A stretch of 64,000 bases of DNA from contig JARGSG010000001.1 of assembly GCA_030374805.1 (NCBI GenBank), positions 186,001 through 250,000 on the forward strand, in the 5' to 3' direction. Below, in pieces: positions 39,778 through 48,732 of the stretch. A model generated the notes under the pieces. The model did no database searches. It was not told the DNA's origin and saw only the letters and a program-made list of their open reading frames with translations. The stretch's first letter is position 1; every line of letters begins with the position of its first letter. Made by a program: the position numbers and the translations under genes. This DNA is from Gracilaria gracilis (taxonomy: Eukaryota; Rhodophyta; Florideophyceae; Gracilariales; Gracilariaceae).

Positions 39778-40277
39778 TCTTGATAGCAACTTTTCTGGAA
39801 TTCGGAATCAGGATATGAGCGTTATCTTTGTAGGTGGGCATGGACAAGCTGAAACTGATCGAATGGGGATGATGGAACGAGGTACAAGTGAATTGTACGA
39901 AGGTACTCGAGAAATAGAAATCTTTTTAATGCTACAAGGAAATTGAAGCAGCCTTAAAGAAGGGTCGAAAGATCAATTGAAATCTTGTCTCGGTATCTTT
40001 ATCTCCCGTGCTAAATTGTCACGGGGCATCGCTACGTAGATCTCCTCGCCAGGCGGTGTATCTCTAGTGCTGTCGAAGATCGAAAGATGGAGGTGCTATA
40101 AATCCAACCAACGCAGTCATCAATGACCAGTTTAGTAAAGGTGAAAGATCATGATGACGGTAGCATTTCTTCCTCGTCATCTACAATCCAAACTTTCGTT
40201 ACCAAAGGAGCGGTACGTACTACACTTTAGTACATAGCAACGAGCTGGAGAGACAAAAAATGGTTGCCAGGTTGAAA
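39778..40277. other. Intergenic spacer, promoter side of cycloartenol synthase
   Basis: A 500-bp spacer between two minus-strand genes. No gene or clear motif is seen. It must hold the 3' end of the upstream 2OG-like gene and the promoter of the cyclase. Confidence 0.5.
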
Positions 40278-42581
40278 CTATTCAGGACGGTTTAGACGGT
40301 GAAACGACTTGAGCGAGTCAAATAATTCGTTCACATTCGAGTTCGTCGATGTCTCGTTCGGTATTAGTTGAACCAAAATGCTCACAAGCTTCTTTCTCCT
40401 TGAGGCAAGAGCCGCATGAACAAACTGTCTCAAGAGATCTTCGTTCAATGTTCTGCTATCCACCAATAGAGAGAAAACTAACGCACTCGAGGAAGAATAG
40501 CGTAATTTCCCCCTATTCTCAGCGGAACGGCACATTGACACGTAAGAACTGAACATTTTTCTCGACTCTTTCTTCGAACCGTCCCCAGATGCAACAAGAT
40601 CTTTCGATATGAATACTGGGACCAGTCGAACAAACACTGCTGCAGCTCCGCATTCTGCACCGTCTTGGAGTACCAAATGATTCAGCTCTTCAAGAAGGAG
40701 GGCCATCCGTTCCACTGAGTAATTTTTAAGGGTCCTTAGAAACTTTCGTTGTTGTGATACAAGGGAAGGGAACGAGAACACCAAGTTGGCAGCCTCTGGT
40801 ATACATCGTTCTGATAAAGATTTCGAAAGAACGGACTGTGCCAATACTTTTCGAATATCACTTCTAGCTTGGGAAAAACGGTGCTCAGTCGGTACACTGT
40901 GAGCCAGAACAAGACAGTGATTGAAACAGTCTGACGGTGTAACTTTGATAGCGACCAGCATTGGGTCACGAATGGGTTCCCAATTGAAGGTGGATATTGC
41001 TTTTAGGAAAGCCTCGGCATGTGCCGCGGACGAACACCCCATATCTTCTTGGCAAAACGGGAAGCGTTCTTCGAAGGTAGCATCACTTTTGACCCGAACC
41101 ATGAACTCCAGAGCACATATGGCTACCTTTTCGTCTGTGTTAGCGCAGGCTAGTTCTAGCAATCTAAGCGCACCATCATTATCATTCAAAGTGACACGCT
41201 TTCCGTATGCTATAACTTGATCAAGTATGATACGAGCGTCAGGATCTTTGTTTTCAAAGGCCTGAACCGCATACTTGGCTCCCGCATCAAAACTCTGCGC
41301 ACAGAAGAAGTCCGCATGATGAGTACGAGGCCAGAAAATAAGCGCAGCTTCACGATATGTAAATGTCAAGGGAGGTATTACCTTTGCCGGGAAAGGGTCA
41401 TAAGATTCTGCGTATGGCTTTGAATCTTCAAAAAGTCCTTTGTTGTTGAGGAAATGCTGCTTATCGCAGATCGGGTGGTCCTCCCAAAAGTCAGGGTCAT
41501 CCAGATATATATGTTGCAGTTCGCGATTGGTTTCTTTGATAAGCTTCTTAACTTCAACATTTGATTCTTGGACTTCTTTCATTCGATGGATCGGTGAAAA
41601 ACTCTTGCGGTTCTGAACAGCATTTTCGCCAGAAGGGGACATGTAAACGTATAGTCCGCCAGGGTTTTTTGGTAGTACACCACAGTCGCGTTTTTCTACC
41701 AAAACGAGAAACATGACGTACTTGTCACTACTCTGCAACTGAAGAGCGCGTTTTGCATCAACGCCTTGCAATTTGGCGAATGAGAGTTCGTCTTGGCCAT
41801 AATGGTTTTCCAATTTAAGCGCTAGGAACTTGGGACGTATTTTTTCAGGCATCGCTTCCCACAATGCAGCTGCTTCCTTGAGCATATAAGATACATGGCA
41901 TCGGCTTTCAAAGTTTGGAAGTGGGCCTGGTGCTGAGCGAACTACTTTGTAGATCAAACACACACACAGACCAGAGGTGACAGGAAGCCGTTCGCATTCA
42001 CAGTGACTAAAAAAGATGGCCCAGTGAAGCTTGCGCTGACTGCTATTGCTCATATTGAAGTGTTGAGTTTGTCCCTGATGGTGAACACGAATTTGAGCGC
42101 CGCAATACGAGGATGGCAATTGAACAATCAAGTTAGCAAAGGCATCCGGTTCAGCTTGTGTGTGTGTCTGACGTGCAGAGTAGGCATCATGAGCATGATG
42201 GTTGCCGTATACGACCAGCTTGTCAAGTTTGGCACGCACGCCGAAGGGGCTTACGTCAAGACGCGAAACTACCTCGCGAGTCAGATTAGAAATGGCGGAT
42301 TGCTGTTCTATGCTAAGCTGAACGTGTTGGGCAGCGATGTGGAGACAGGTAATGGGCGGTTGTTGATGATCAAAGCGTGATGCGGGGAGAAGCTCAAGCT
42401 GGTCAGCGGCGCTGAGGGTTGACAGTTGAGCTGGTTGCAATGGCAGTGCGACGGGTCCCACGTGAGCGACTCTAATGTGGGAGAACGGGTGGTTGTGAAC
42501 AGATGCGGCATCGGCATATCGACGCGGGGCGTCAGTCAAGGTTCGATCAAGTTGGGTGCGAAGAAAATCGGGCCAAATCAT
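40278..42581 (-). CDS. 2OG-Fe(II) dioxygenase-fold protein with degenerate active site (likely pseudoenzyme)
   Basis: A 767-residue protein from ATG 42581. Residues about 119-215 follow the pattern of large prolyl-hydroxylase-like 2OG oxygenases common in fungi and some algae: LDKLVVYG, then ANLIVQLPSSYCGAQIRVHHQG, LHWAIFFSHCECERLPVTSG, and later EAALIFWPRTH. The metal-binding residues expected in that pattern are missing. The HxD position after LVVYG reads DAYSAR, the second His (usually in C-E-H-E-V-x-P-V-T-S-G) is Cys, and the 2OG-binding Arg after TSG is absent. The C-terminal half (about 400-767) is helical and repeat-like. The fold assignment is fairly secure. Loss of activity is inferred from the alignment by eye. 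A structural or regulatory role is possible. Confidence 0.65.
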   Translation of the reverse strand: MIWPDFLRTQLDRTLTDAPRRYADAASVHNHPFSHIRVAHVGPVALPLQPAQLSTLSAADQLELLPASRFDHQQPPITCLHIAAQHVQLSIEQQSAISNLTREVVSRLDVSPFGVRAKLDKLVVYGNHHAHDAYSARQTHTQAEPDAFANLIVQLPSSYCGAQIRVHHQGQTQHFNMSNSSQRKLHWAIFFSHCECERLPVTSGLCVCLIYKVVRSAPGPLPNFESRCHVSYMLKEAAALWEAMPEKIRPKFLALKLENHYGQDELSFAKLQGVDAKRALQLQSSDKYVMFLVLVEKRDCGVLPKNPGGLYVYMSPSGENAVQNRKSFSPIHRMKEVQESNVEVKKLIKETNRELQHIYLDDPDFWEDHPICDKQHFLNNKGLFEDSKPYAESYDPFPAKVIPPLTFTYREAALIFWPRTHHADFFCAQSFDAGAKYAVQAFENKDPDARIILDQVIAYGKRVTLNDNDGALRLLELACANTDEKVAICALEFMVRVKSDATFEERFPFCQEDMGCSSAAHAEAFLKAISTFNWEPIRDPMLVAIKVTPSDCFNHCLVLAHSVPTEHRFSQARSDIRKVLAQSVLSKSLSERCIPEAANLVFSFPSLVSQQRKFLRTLKNYSVERMALLLEELNHLVLQDGAECGAAAVFVRLVPVFISKDLVASGDGSKKESRKMFSSYVSMCRSAENRGKLRYSSSSALVFSLLVDSRTLNEDLLRQFVHAALASRRKKLVSILVQLIPNETSTNSNVNELFDSLKSFHRLNRPE

Positions 42582-43075
42582 GGATGCGAAGAGATGCGAT
42601 GGGTAGACTCGAAACGGCGTGGCGAGTCTCGAGTGCAATGGAGAAGGAATGCACGCAGTGGCAGGTAAATGTTAACTGAAGCGGCTAGATATATGGTGGC
42701 TTGGTATCTAACGGTAGATACTACCAAGTTGGTAGCAGTATGGTTGTTGCGGCGGGGGGATGAGGGGCTGCTGTGGCGGGTGGTTGTGTGAACCGAGTTG
42801 GCAGGGGTTTGGTTAACTTTCTGCCCTTGGTATCTACTAGCGGTCCTGGCGGCAAAGGGGGGCTTGTGTACCGTTGTACTGTACGATATGGGGGATTTGG
42901 TGGGAAGCGTTCGTTTATTCACATTTGTACCAAAGTTGTGCAAAGTTGTTCCAGGCCAAGATGCGATCAAATGAAGCTCAAGGCTAGCCTCTTGTTGAGG
43001 AACAATGGGGAAGGCTGCCTTCCGAAGGCAGCGCAGCGCGTGGTGAGCGGCGGAATGGCATTTGGCCAAATAAGT
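42582..43075. promoter_or_regulatory. Promoter side of the 2OG-like gene with an imperfect inverted repeat
   Basis: At 42700-42728 the words CTTGGTATCTA and TAGATACTACCAAG face each other across four bases, an inverted repeat with a 3-bp insertion in one arm. It lies about 120 bp upstream of the start at 42581. A further CTTGGTATCTA copy occurs near 42825. No gene is seen. Confidence 0.5.
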
Positions 43076-43301
43076 TCACTGCTGCTCGCGCAGCGAAGCT
43101 GTGGGTGCGTGTGACGGCTGCTGCGGTTGCTGCTGCTGTTGAGGCGGGCGATGCGAGTGCACCAGCGTGATGCCAATCTTGCGCAACGCATCCGATACGG
43201 GCGCGCCGCCATGCACTGCGCGCAGCACGGTGCGTCGCTCCCTCTCCGAAAGCGAGTCAACCAGCGCGGCAACGCGCGCGTCGTCCATATCGGGCAGCGC
43301 G

Positions 43302-43349
<48 letters not shown>

Positions 43350-43663
43350 GCGGCGGCGGTGGCTGCGGTGGCGGCGCACACCGCGCAGGCGGCGCGTTCG
43401 TCAGCGCACGCGCCACACAGGCTGTGGTACGCGTGAACGACGCGCTTGAGGTGGCATCGATTGCAGCGGCGCGGCACCGTTAGCGGCTTGTACTTGCGAT
43501 ACTTCTTCCTCCACTCGATCTTGCGCGCGCACGCGCCGCACAGCCCGTCCGTATCGACCGTTCGATCGATCCGCTCCGTCAGCCGCGACCGCCGGTTGTG
43601 CCGAAACGCAACCGCGTTCTGATGCGCCGGCGCTCTGCTCTTCGCGCCGCTGGACGTGCTCAT
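43076..43663 (-). CDS. C9orf85-type (DUF2039) zinc-binding protein with polyglutamine tract
   Basis: A 195-residue protein from ATG 43663. Residues 1-95 match DUF2039: KSRAPAHQNAVAFRHN at the N-terminus, GLCGACARKIEWRKKYRKYKPLT, RRCNRCHLKRVVHAYHSLCGACA, then CAVC. Four CXXC pairs provide two likely zinc sites. Function in the family is unknown. Directly after the zinc region lies a run of 15 glutamines (CAG-type repeat at about 43302-43349), then a predicted helical segment and a second Gln-rich tail. The glutamine tracts are an addition to the conserved core. The gene shares a 277-bp GC-rich divergent promoter with the coiled-coil gene at 43941. Confidence 0.8.
43302..43349. repeat. (CTG/CAG)n trinucleotide repeat encoding polyglutamine
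   Basis: About 15 uninterrupted CTG units on the plus strand (CAG on the coding strand) lie inside the DUF2039 gene. Confidence 0.95.
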
Positions 43664-43940
43664 CGCGTGTGCTGCGCTTTGGCGCTCAGCGCGCGCGCCC
43701 CCCGCGCTTGAGCGTAGATAGACTCTACGCCGTAGAGCAACTGTACGTCAAACTCCCACAAGCGCCCGCGACGTGTGCGGCATGGACACGTGCGTACGTG
43801 CACGCGTGCACGCCGCGTCGGCCAGCAATGTACGTACAGTTCAAACCTTCAAACCAAACGCAGCCAAACGACACAGTGGCGCCTCCGCCGCGTGCCACGC
43901 CTCGCCGAGCCGCGCCCACCGTCAGCGCCGCCCGCCCGCA
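43664..43940. promoter_or_regulatory. GC-rich divergent promoter (DUF2039 / coiled-coil gene)
   Basis: A 277-bp spacer between opposed start codons. It contains an alternating purine-pyrimidine stretch of CGTGCGTACGTGCACGCGTG type around 43787-43815, similar to the GC-rich promoter at 13160-13300. Confidence 0.55.
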
Positions 43941-44981
43941 ATGACCGCCGACGCGTCGCTCACCGCCGCGCCGCCGTCGCCCGCCGCCTCCGTGTCGTCC
44001 ACCAGCACCAGCTCGCTGTACACCACCCCGCCGCGCACTCCGCTGCGCCGCCGCGCCCCCGAGACCGTGCTGGATGCGTCGTCGCCGCGCGTGCAGCAGC
44101 TCGACCTCGAACTAGACGCCGCCTCCACGCCGCCGCGCTCGCCCGCCTCCTCGTGCTCGCAGTCGTCCGTCTTCGATTCCGAACAGCTCTCCGTCCACTC
44201 AGACCCGTCCCCACCCCCATCCCCACCCCCGCCCACCCCGCCACAGCCGCAGTCGCAGTCGCAGTCGCAGTCGCAGCAGCACCCGCACCCGCACCCCACT
44301 CACAGCCACGCCGCGCCGCGCCCTACCCCGCCGCGCTCCTCGTTTCTATCGCGCGCGTCGCACACCTTCTACGCCGCCTTCCGCAGGCCGGCTGCGCGCG
44401 CGTCGCAGCCGCCCATCATCTCCAAGATGTCGTCGTCGTCGTCGTCTTCGTCCGCGTCCGCGTCCGCGTCCACGCGCCCGGTGGCGCAGCTGCTGGACGC
44501 GCAGCTCTCCGCGTTACGAGCCGCAAAGGCCGGCTTTGTGGATCTTTCAGTTTTGGTCGCGCTCACGCAACGAACGCTACATGCCATCAACCAGCACGCG
44601 CTGCCCGCGCTGCAGGCGCACAAATCGTTGCGCGTGCGCTGCGCGATGCTGGCGTCCAAGGCGTCGAGTAATGCCGCCAGCGCCGACATTGCCGATAAGG
44701 AGCGCTTGTTGGTGGAGGCCAAGCTGTCCGCCGCAGAAGCCTCCGACTGCGTGGAGCGTCTCAAGCATGAGCTTCACGTCACCAAACGCCAATTGGCGCA
44801 GCCGCAGCGCGTCAAGACGCGCACAAAGCGCCAATTGACCACGCAGGCGCTCGTCATTCGGGAAGCGCGCGCCGCGGTAGAGCACCGTCTCCAACACGCC
44901 AAGCAGGTGCGCGCCTCCGAGCGCGCCGCACTCCGCCGAGCCGAAGGCGAATACAGGGACATCCAAGGCGACTGGGCATGA
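43941..44981 (+). CDS. Ser/Pro-rich protein with C-terminal coiled coil, unknown function
   Basis: A 346-residue protein from ATG 43941; the frame is open upstream, but this ATG is the first that suits the composition. Residues 1-185 are low-complexity Ser/Pro/Gln/His with tracts such as PPPSPPPPTPP, QSQSQSQSQ and a Ser run. Residues about 190-345 are Ala/Arg/Leu/Glu-rich with heptad spacing and read as one long coiled coil. No known family is recognised. Very high GC at third positions separates it from the downstream helicase gene. Its stop codon (44979-44981) overlaps the first possible ATG of the next frame by four bases. Confidence 0.6.
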   Translation: MTADASLTAAPPSPAASVSSTSTSSLYTTPPRTPLRRRAPETVLDASSPRVQQLDLELDAASTPPRSPASSCSQSSVFDSEQLSVHSDPSPPPSPPPPTPPQPQSQSQSQSQQHPHPHPTHSHAAPRPTPPRSSFLSRASHTFYAAFRRPAARASQPPIISKMSSSSSSSSASASASTRPVAQLLDAQLSALRAAKAGFVDLSVLVALTQRTLHAINQHALPALQAHKSLRVRCAMLASKASSNAASADIADKERLLVEAKLSAAEASDCVERLKHELHVTKRQLAQPQRVKTRTKRQLTTQALVIREARAAVEHRLQHAKQVRASERAALRRAEGEYRDIQGDWA

Positions 44982-45190
44982 GCGCATGTGCATTGTATCC
45001 GAAACTGTGTATTATAACGCGTGTGCCAATCGCCGCGCACCGCGCAACACAGTGGCATCTCGTGCCGTTGATGAGCATCTCGCACTATTGGCGCCCCATG
45101 CGCGGCGTGCTCGTCTTCCGCCTTCATCACCTCCGCCGCTTTTCGACTTGCTTTGTCGTCGTCGTGCCCCCGCTGCCCACGCCTCCAACG

Positions 45191-47803
45191 ATGGCGTTTA
45201 TGAGCGCCGTCTTTCGTAGCGCCCCGCGTGCGTGCGCGCAACCTCTGTTTGCGCCGCGCGAGAACACCGCGCCGCAGCAGCCGCTCTCGCCGCAGCAGCG
45301 TCGCTTGGCAGCCAAGCAAGCCGAGCGTGTTTCACGTCCATCCCCTGATTCCGAGGACCGACGTCGACGCCAGCTTGCTGCGGAGTCGCTCAGTGCCGAT
45401 GATCTCGCCGGTATACTGGATGTTTCGCAATCGTCGCAGAACAACCCTCTGCATGACCTGTTGCCTTCAGTCAAGCCGCCAAAGGGAACACCGTCACCCA
45501 CACACCTGCCTATCCCAGTGGAGATCACCTTACCGGATATCCCGTCTTCCTCCCATGAAATACCGGATACCCCTTCATCCTCCCATGAAATACCGGGTAC
45601 CGCGTCATCCTCCCATCAACTCCAGCAAACGCCATCATCACCGCCTCAAACATCTTCCCGCCTTAGTCCGGAATGTCTTGTCATGCATGTTCACCACGGT
45701 ATCGGTCGTTTTCTAGGTCTTGAGCGCACGAGCGGTTCCCAGGGAGCAACACAGGAGTATGCCGTTGTATCGTATCGCGATGGTGAACTGTACGTCCCCT
45801 TGAGCCAGCTGGAGCTTTTGACCCCACTGCCACCGAAAGACGCATCTCAAGTCCGCCGATTAGATCATATGCAACACGACCCGTTGCTCGCTCGTCGTCG
45901 CATACGCTCAAGCAAGTCTCGTTATTTAGCTCGTAAACGCACTCGAGCCAACATTCGACGCCAACTCGTTAATTTGCATGCCTTGTACGCATCCCGACAT
46001 CAAATTCACCGAAGTCCATTTCCCGCAGATGAAGGGGCTGAGCGCACATTCGCACAGAAGTGCCCTTTCCGACTCACTCGAGACCAAAATGTGGCCGTCG
46101 AGCAAGTTCTACACGACATGAGTTCGCGAACAACACCAATGGACCGTCTCTTGTGCGGGGATGTTGGCTTTGGAAAAACCGAAGTTGCAATTCGTGCTGC
46201 GTTTCGAGCTGTACTTGCCGGTAAACAGGTTGCCATTCTAGCCCCAACTACCATCCTTGCTCATCAACATCACGAAACTATTAAGGAACGTTTGCTGAAT
46301 GACTATCCACACTTTTCAGTTTCGTGTTTGACGCGCTTCATTCGTAGAAATAAGGTTTTGGAGGCAAGAGAAGCAATACGGGCTGGAACCTGCCATATTG
46401 CAGTTGGAACTCATATGTTGTTGGGCGACTCTGTGTGCTTTTCAAACCTAGGCCTTCTCATCGTTGACGAAGAACATCGTTTTGGCGTGAATCAGAAGGA
46501 GAAGATCCGAGCCCGATATAGAGATATTGACATCCTTTCTCTATCTGCAACACCCATCCCACGCACTCTACACCTCGCCCTCACAGGTTTGCGTGATACA
46601 TCCCTTCTTCGCGAACCACCTGAAGGCCGAAAGCCAATTGCTACAAGTGTTTGTCCGAGAGGTGTAGGACCTGTTCGTCGCGCAATTTCACAGGAAATGG
46701 GTCGAGGTGGCCAGGTATTCTTTGTGGTCCCACGCGTCGATGGGATTGATTCAACCGCCGAATGGCTCCGCCAACTGTTCCCTAACCTTCGAGTGCTCGT
46801 CGCACACGGTCAGATGCCTGATGTTGAACGTCGTGTTTGGGAATTTGCGTCCGGCAAGTACGATGTGCTGGTTTGTACAACTATTATCGAGAATGGAATA
46901 AACATGCCTGATGTAAACACTATTGTTGTGAACGATGCAACGCGCTTCGGGCTCGCTCAGCTACATCAACTGCGCGGCCGAGTGGGTCGAGGTGAACGTC
47001 AAGCGTTCGCCTGGTTCTTGTACAATGAAACTTTAGGGCCTAAGGCATCTGATGCTATACAGCGTCTCAAAACCTTGGAGCTATACAGTGACCTTGGTTC
47101 AGGCTTTCAGATAGCACAGAAAGATATGGAAATGAGAGGAGTCGGTACCGTTCTTGGTGTGGAGCAGCACGGAAACAACTCCATTGAAGCGGCAGAGTAT
47201 GCACAGATGCTCGCGGAAGAGCTGGAACACGTTCGGACAGGTGATCCGATCCCTTTGACACTGCCCATATCAGACACGGTGGAGGTTTTTCTCCCGGTTT
47301 CGTCACTCATTCCGGAGGAATTTGTTCCAGATCTCGACCAGAAGATGGCTGTGTACAGTGCATTGTCGGCTGCTAAGAGCAGCAAGCAACTCGTCACAAT
47401 AGCCAAGAGACTACAGAAACGGTATGGTACTTTGCCACCACCCACGATTCGACACATTTCCGTATTGGAGCTCAAACTATATGCCAGAGAGGTTGGCATT
47501 CGGCGCATAGCGTCAGAGAGACAACATGTAATACTTGAATGGGCGATTGACGCTGTTGCTTTTAAAAGATTGATAGCCTTCGTTACAGACGAAACGACAA
47601 GACAAAGGCTAGAACACGTAGATCTTGAAGAAAGAATTGTGGTGAGGGGCTTAGGTATATGCACCGGTGATGTCCAACTGGCCAAATTACGAGCCCTGTT
47701 GAAGGTGTTTAGTAAGGCAGCGAAAGACTGGCCACGGCGAGGTGGGCCCACGGGGAGCAGCTCGAAAAAAGGCAGTCTTGTTGAAAACCTGTATGGTGGC
47801 TAA
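45191..47803 (+). CDS. Transcription-repair coupling factor-like (Mfd/TRCF) helicase, plastid type
   Basis: An 870-residue protein if started at ATG 45191; ATGs at 44978, 45071 and 45098 are also in frame. The leader after 45191 is Ala/Arg/Ser-rich and transit-peptide-like. Next come a Ser/Pro linker with a threefold 10-residue repeat (PSSSHEIPDT type), then the CarD-like RNA-polymerase-interacting domain (CLVMHVHHGIGRFLGLE, about 160-215). The superfamily 2 helicase follows, with Walker A GDVGFGKTE (323-331), DEEH (426-429), SATPIPRTL, TTIIENGINMP and the motif VI QLRGRVGRGERQAFAW. The C-terminal TRCF domain completes it. Bacterial Mfd's UvrB-like N-terminal domains are missing, as in plant homologues. 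It probably removes stalled RNA polymerase in the plastid; the link to UvrA is presumably lost. Confidence 0.9.
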   Translation: MAFMSAVFRSAPRACAQPLFAPRENTAPQQPLSPQQRRLAAKQAERVSRPSPDSEDRRRRQLAAESLSADDLAGILDVSQSSQNNPLHDLLPSVKPPKGTPSPTHLPIPVEITLPDIPSSSHEIPDTPSSSHEIPGTASSSHQLQQTPSSPPQTSSRLSPECLVMHVHHGIGRFLGLERTSGSQGATQEYAVVSYRDGELYVPLSQLELLTPLPPKDASQVRRLDHMQHDPLLARRRIRSSKSRYLARKRTRANIRRQLVNLHALYASRHQIHRSPFPADEGAERTFAQKCPFRLTRDQNVAVEQVLHDMSSRTTPMDRLLCGDVGFGKTEVAIRAAFRAVLAGKQVAILAPTTILAHQHHETIKERLLNDYPHFSVSCLTRFIRRNKVLEAREAIRAGTCHIAVGTHMLLGDSVCFSNLGLLIVDEEHRFGVNQKEKIRARYRDIDILSLSATPIPRTLHLALTGLRDTSLLREPPEGRKPIATSVCPRGVGPVRRAISQEMGRGGQVFFVVPRVDGIDSTAEWLRQLFPNLRVLVAHGQMPDVERRVWEFASGKYDVLVCTTIIENGINMPDVNTIVVNDATRFGLAQLHQLRGRVGRGERQAFAWFLYNETLGPKASDAIQRLKTLELYSDLGSGFQIAQKDMEMRGVGTVLGVEQHGNNSIEAAEYAQMLAEELEHVRTGDPIPLTLPISDTVEVFLPVSSLIPEEFVPDLDQKMAVYSALSAAKSSKQLVTIAKRLQKRYGTLPPPTIRHISVLELKLYAREVGIRRIASERQHVILEWAIDAVAFKRLIAFVTDETTRQRLEHVDLEERIVVRGLGICTGDVQLAKLRALLKVFSKAAKDWPRRGGPTGSSSKKGSLVENLYGG
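45534..45626 (+). repeat. Threefold 30-bp in-frame repeat in the TRCF linker
   Basis: Three near-identical 30-bp units encode PSSSHEIPDT-like decapeptides between the transit-like leader and the CarD-like domain. The tract looks like a recent expansion in a disordered linker. Confidence 0.85.
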
Positions 47804-48225
47804 TAAACAGCAGGTAAACGAGGGATATCGCTCTTAACTCCCGTCGACTACGATGACTTAAGAACTCTTTGTGCCCCAGGTGTCCGCGATGGGACTCGGG
47901 GTTGTCGTGTGTTGTCATTCGTTATTCTGACCCTTAAATCCTGTACAGTTCATTGCCGGTCTTAGCGTTTCTCCGTTGCGCATAAGTTTATCGTTTCGTG
48001 TCATTGGTAGGACAGAATGCTATATGTCAATTCAGAGATCCTATCGTTTCGGGCGCTCGTTAAGTAGCTTGGGGCACATATGCTGAAAACTACTACACAG
48101 CTTTCTTGACAACACTGTGAGATTATCTCTCATTCGGTGCGAGCGTGCTGAGGTGCAGACCTGTCTTTTTCTTCCTCTTCTCTCTCTCCCTCTCTCATTT
48201 ATGTGCACATCTAGCTTGATTACGA
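47804..48225. other. Convergent spacer between TRCF and EIF1AD genes
   Basis: A 422-bp region between two stop codons. No gene or clear motif is seen apart from a TC-rich tract near 48170-48198. Confidence 0.5.
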
Positions 48226-48732
48226 CTAATAGTAGTACTCAACTTCTTCGTCTGAAGAGCTCTCCTCAGATGACGAAGAGTGTGAATGGTCCCAAACACC
48301 ACGATTTGGGTTTCCTTCGCCAAAACTCCACTCCTCCTCGCTTTCTTTATCTTCCTTCTCTGGTTTTTCTGACTCTTGGGACTTCTCACCTTCATTGTTT
48401 CCTTGAGCCCTGCGAAAGCGTTCGGGCCAGAAGGCTTCCTTCGTAATACATGACAAGAATTTGCTCAACACAATTGTTTCAATTTCCCCGGCGATGCGAC
48501 TCCGAGCTTCAGCATGATCACGAACAAAAACGAAGCTTCCTCGACGAATGAAAGCCACTTGGCGTAGCCGTTTCGGCAACCGATACAAACTCACGCCCCC
48601 ATCTGCCAGTTCTGCTTCATATGTGTTTTCGCCGAGTGCTTGTACGATTTGTGCGACATGCTGCCCGGGTAGCAGAGTTGGCTGTTCGGATAGAAGTTGA
48701 ACCCGTTGACGGCGCTTACCAGGTGCACTCAT
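48226..48732 (-). CDS. EIF1AD: EIF1AD-type protein (eIF1A-like OB fold)
   Basis: A 168-residue protein from ATG 48732; the frame runs 28 codons further but without an ATG. After a short basic start (SAPGKRRQRV) comes an eIF1A-like OB-fold unit: LLPGQHVAQIVQALGENTYEAELADG, YRLPKRLRQVAFIRRGSFVFVRD, and IAGEIETIVLS. The pattern LP..GQ..A.V....GN..YEV..A.G....P.KFRK..WI+RG.F..V matches EIF1AD, a conserved nuclear relative of eIF1A linked to 40S biogenesis in animals. The C-terminal third is acidic, Glu/Ser-rich and ends EEVEYYY, similar in character to other EIF1AD tails. The length matches the family. Confidence 0.88.
   Translation of the reverse strand: MSAPGKRRQRVQLLSEQPTLLPGQHVAQIVQALGENTYEAELADGGVSLYRLPKRLRQVAFIRRGSFVFVRDHAEARSRIAGEIETIVLSKFLSCITKEAFWPERFRRAQGNNEGEKSQESEKPEKEDKESEEEWSFGEGNPNRGVWDHSHSSSSEESSSDEEVEYYY

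Noticed and set aside
43302..43349. CRISPR-like or other spacer array at the CTG repeat
   Set aside because: A plain trinucleotide repeat without spacers; nothing resembling CRISPR is present in the window.
43775..44671. Plus-strand 298-codon Arg/Ala/His-rich frame overlapping the coiled-coil gene
   Set aside because: A frame-shifted reading of repetitive GC-rich sequence, and the other frame has a plausible coiled coil and ATG.
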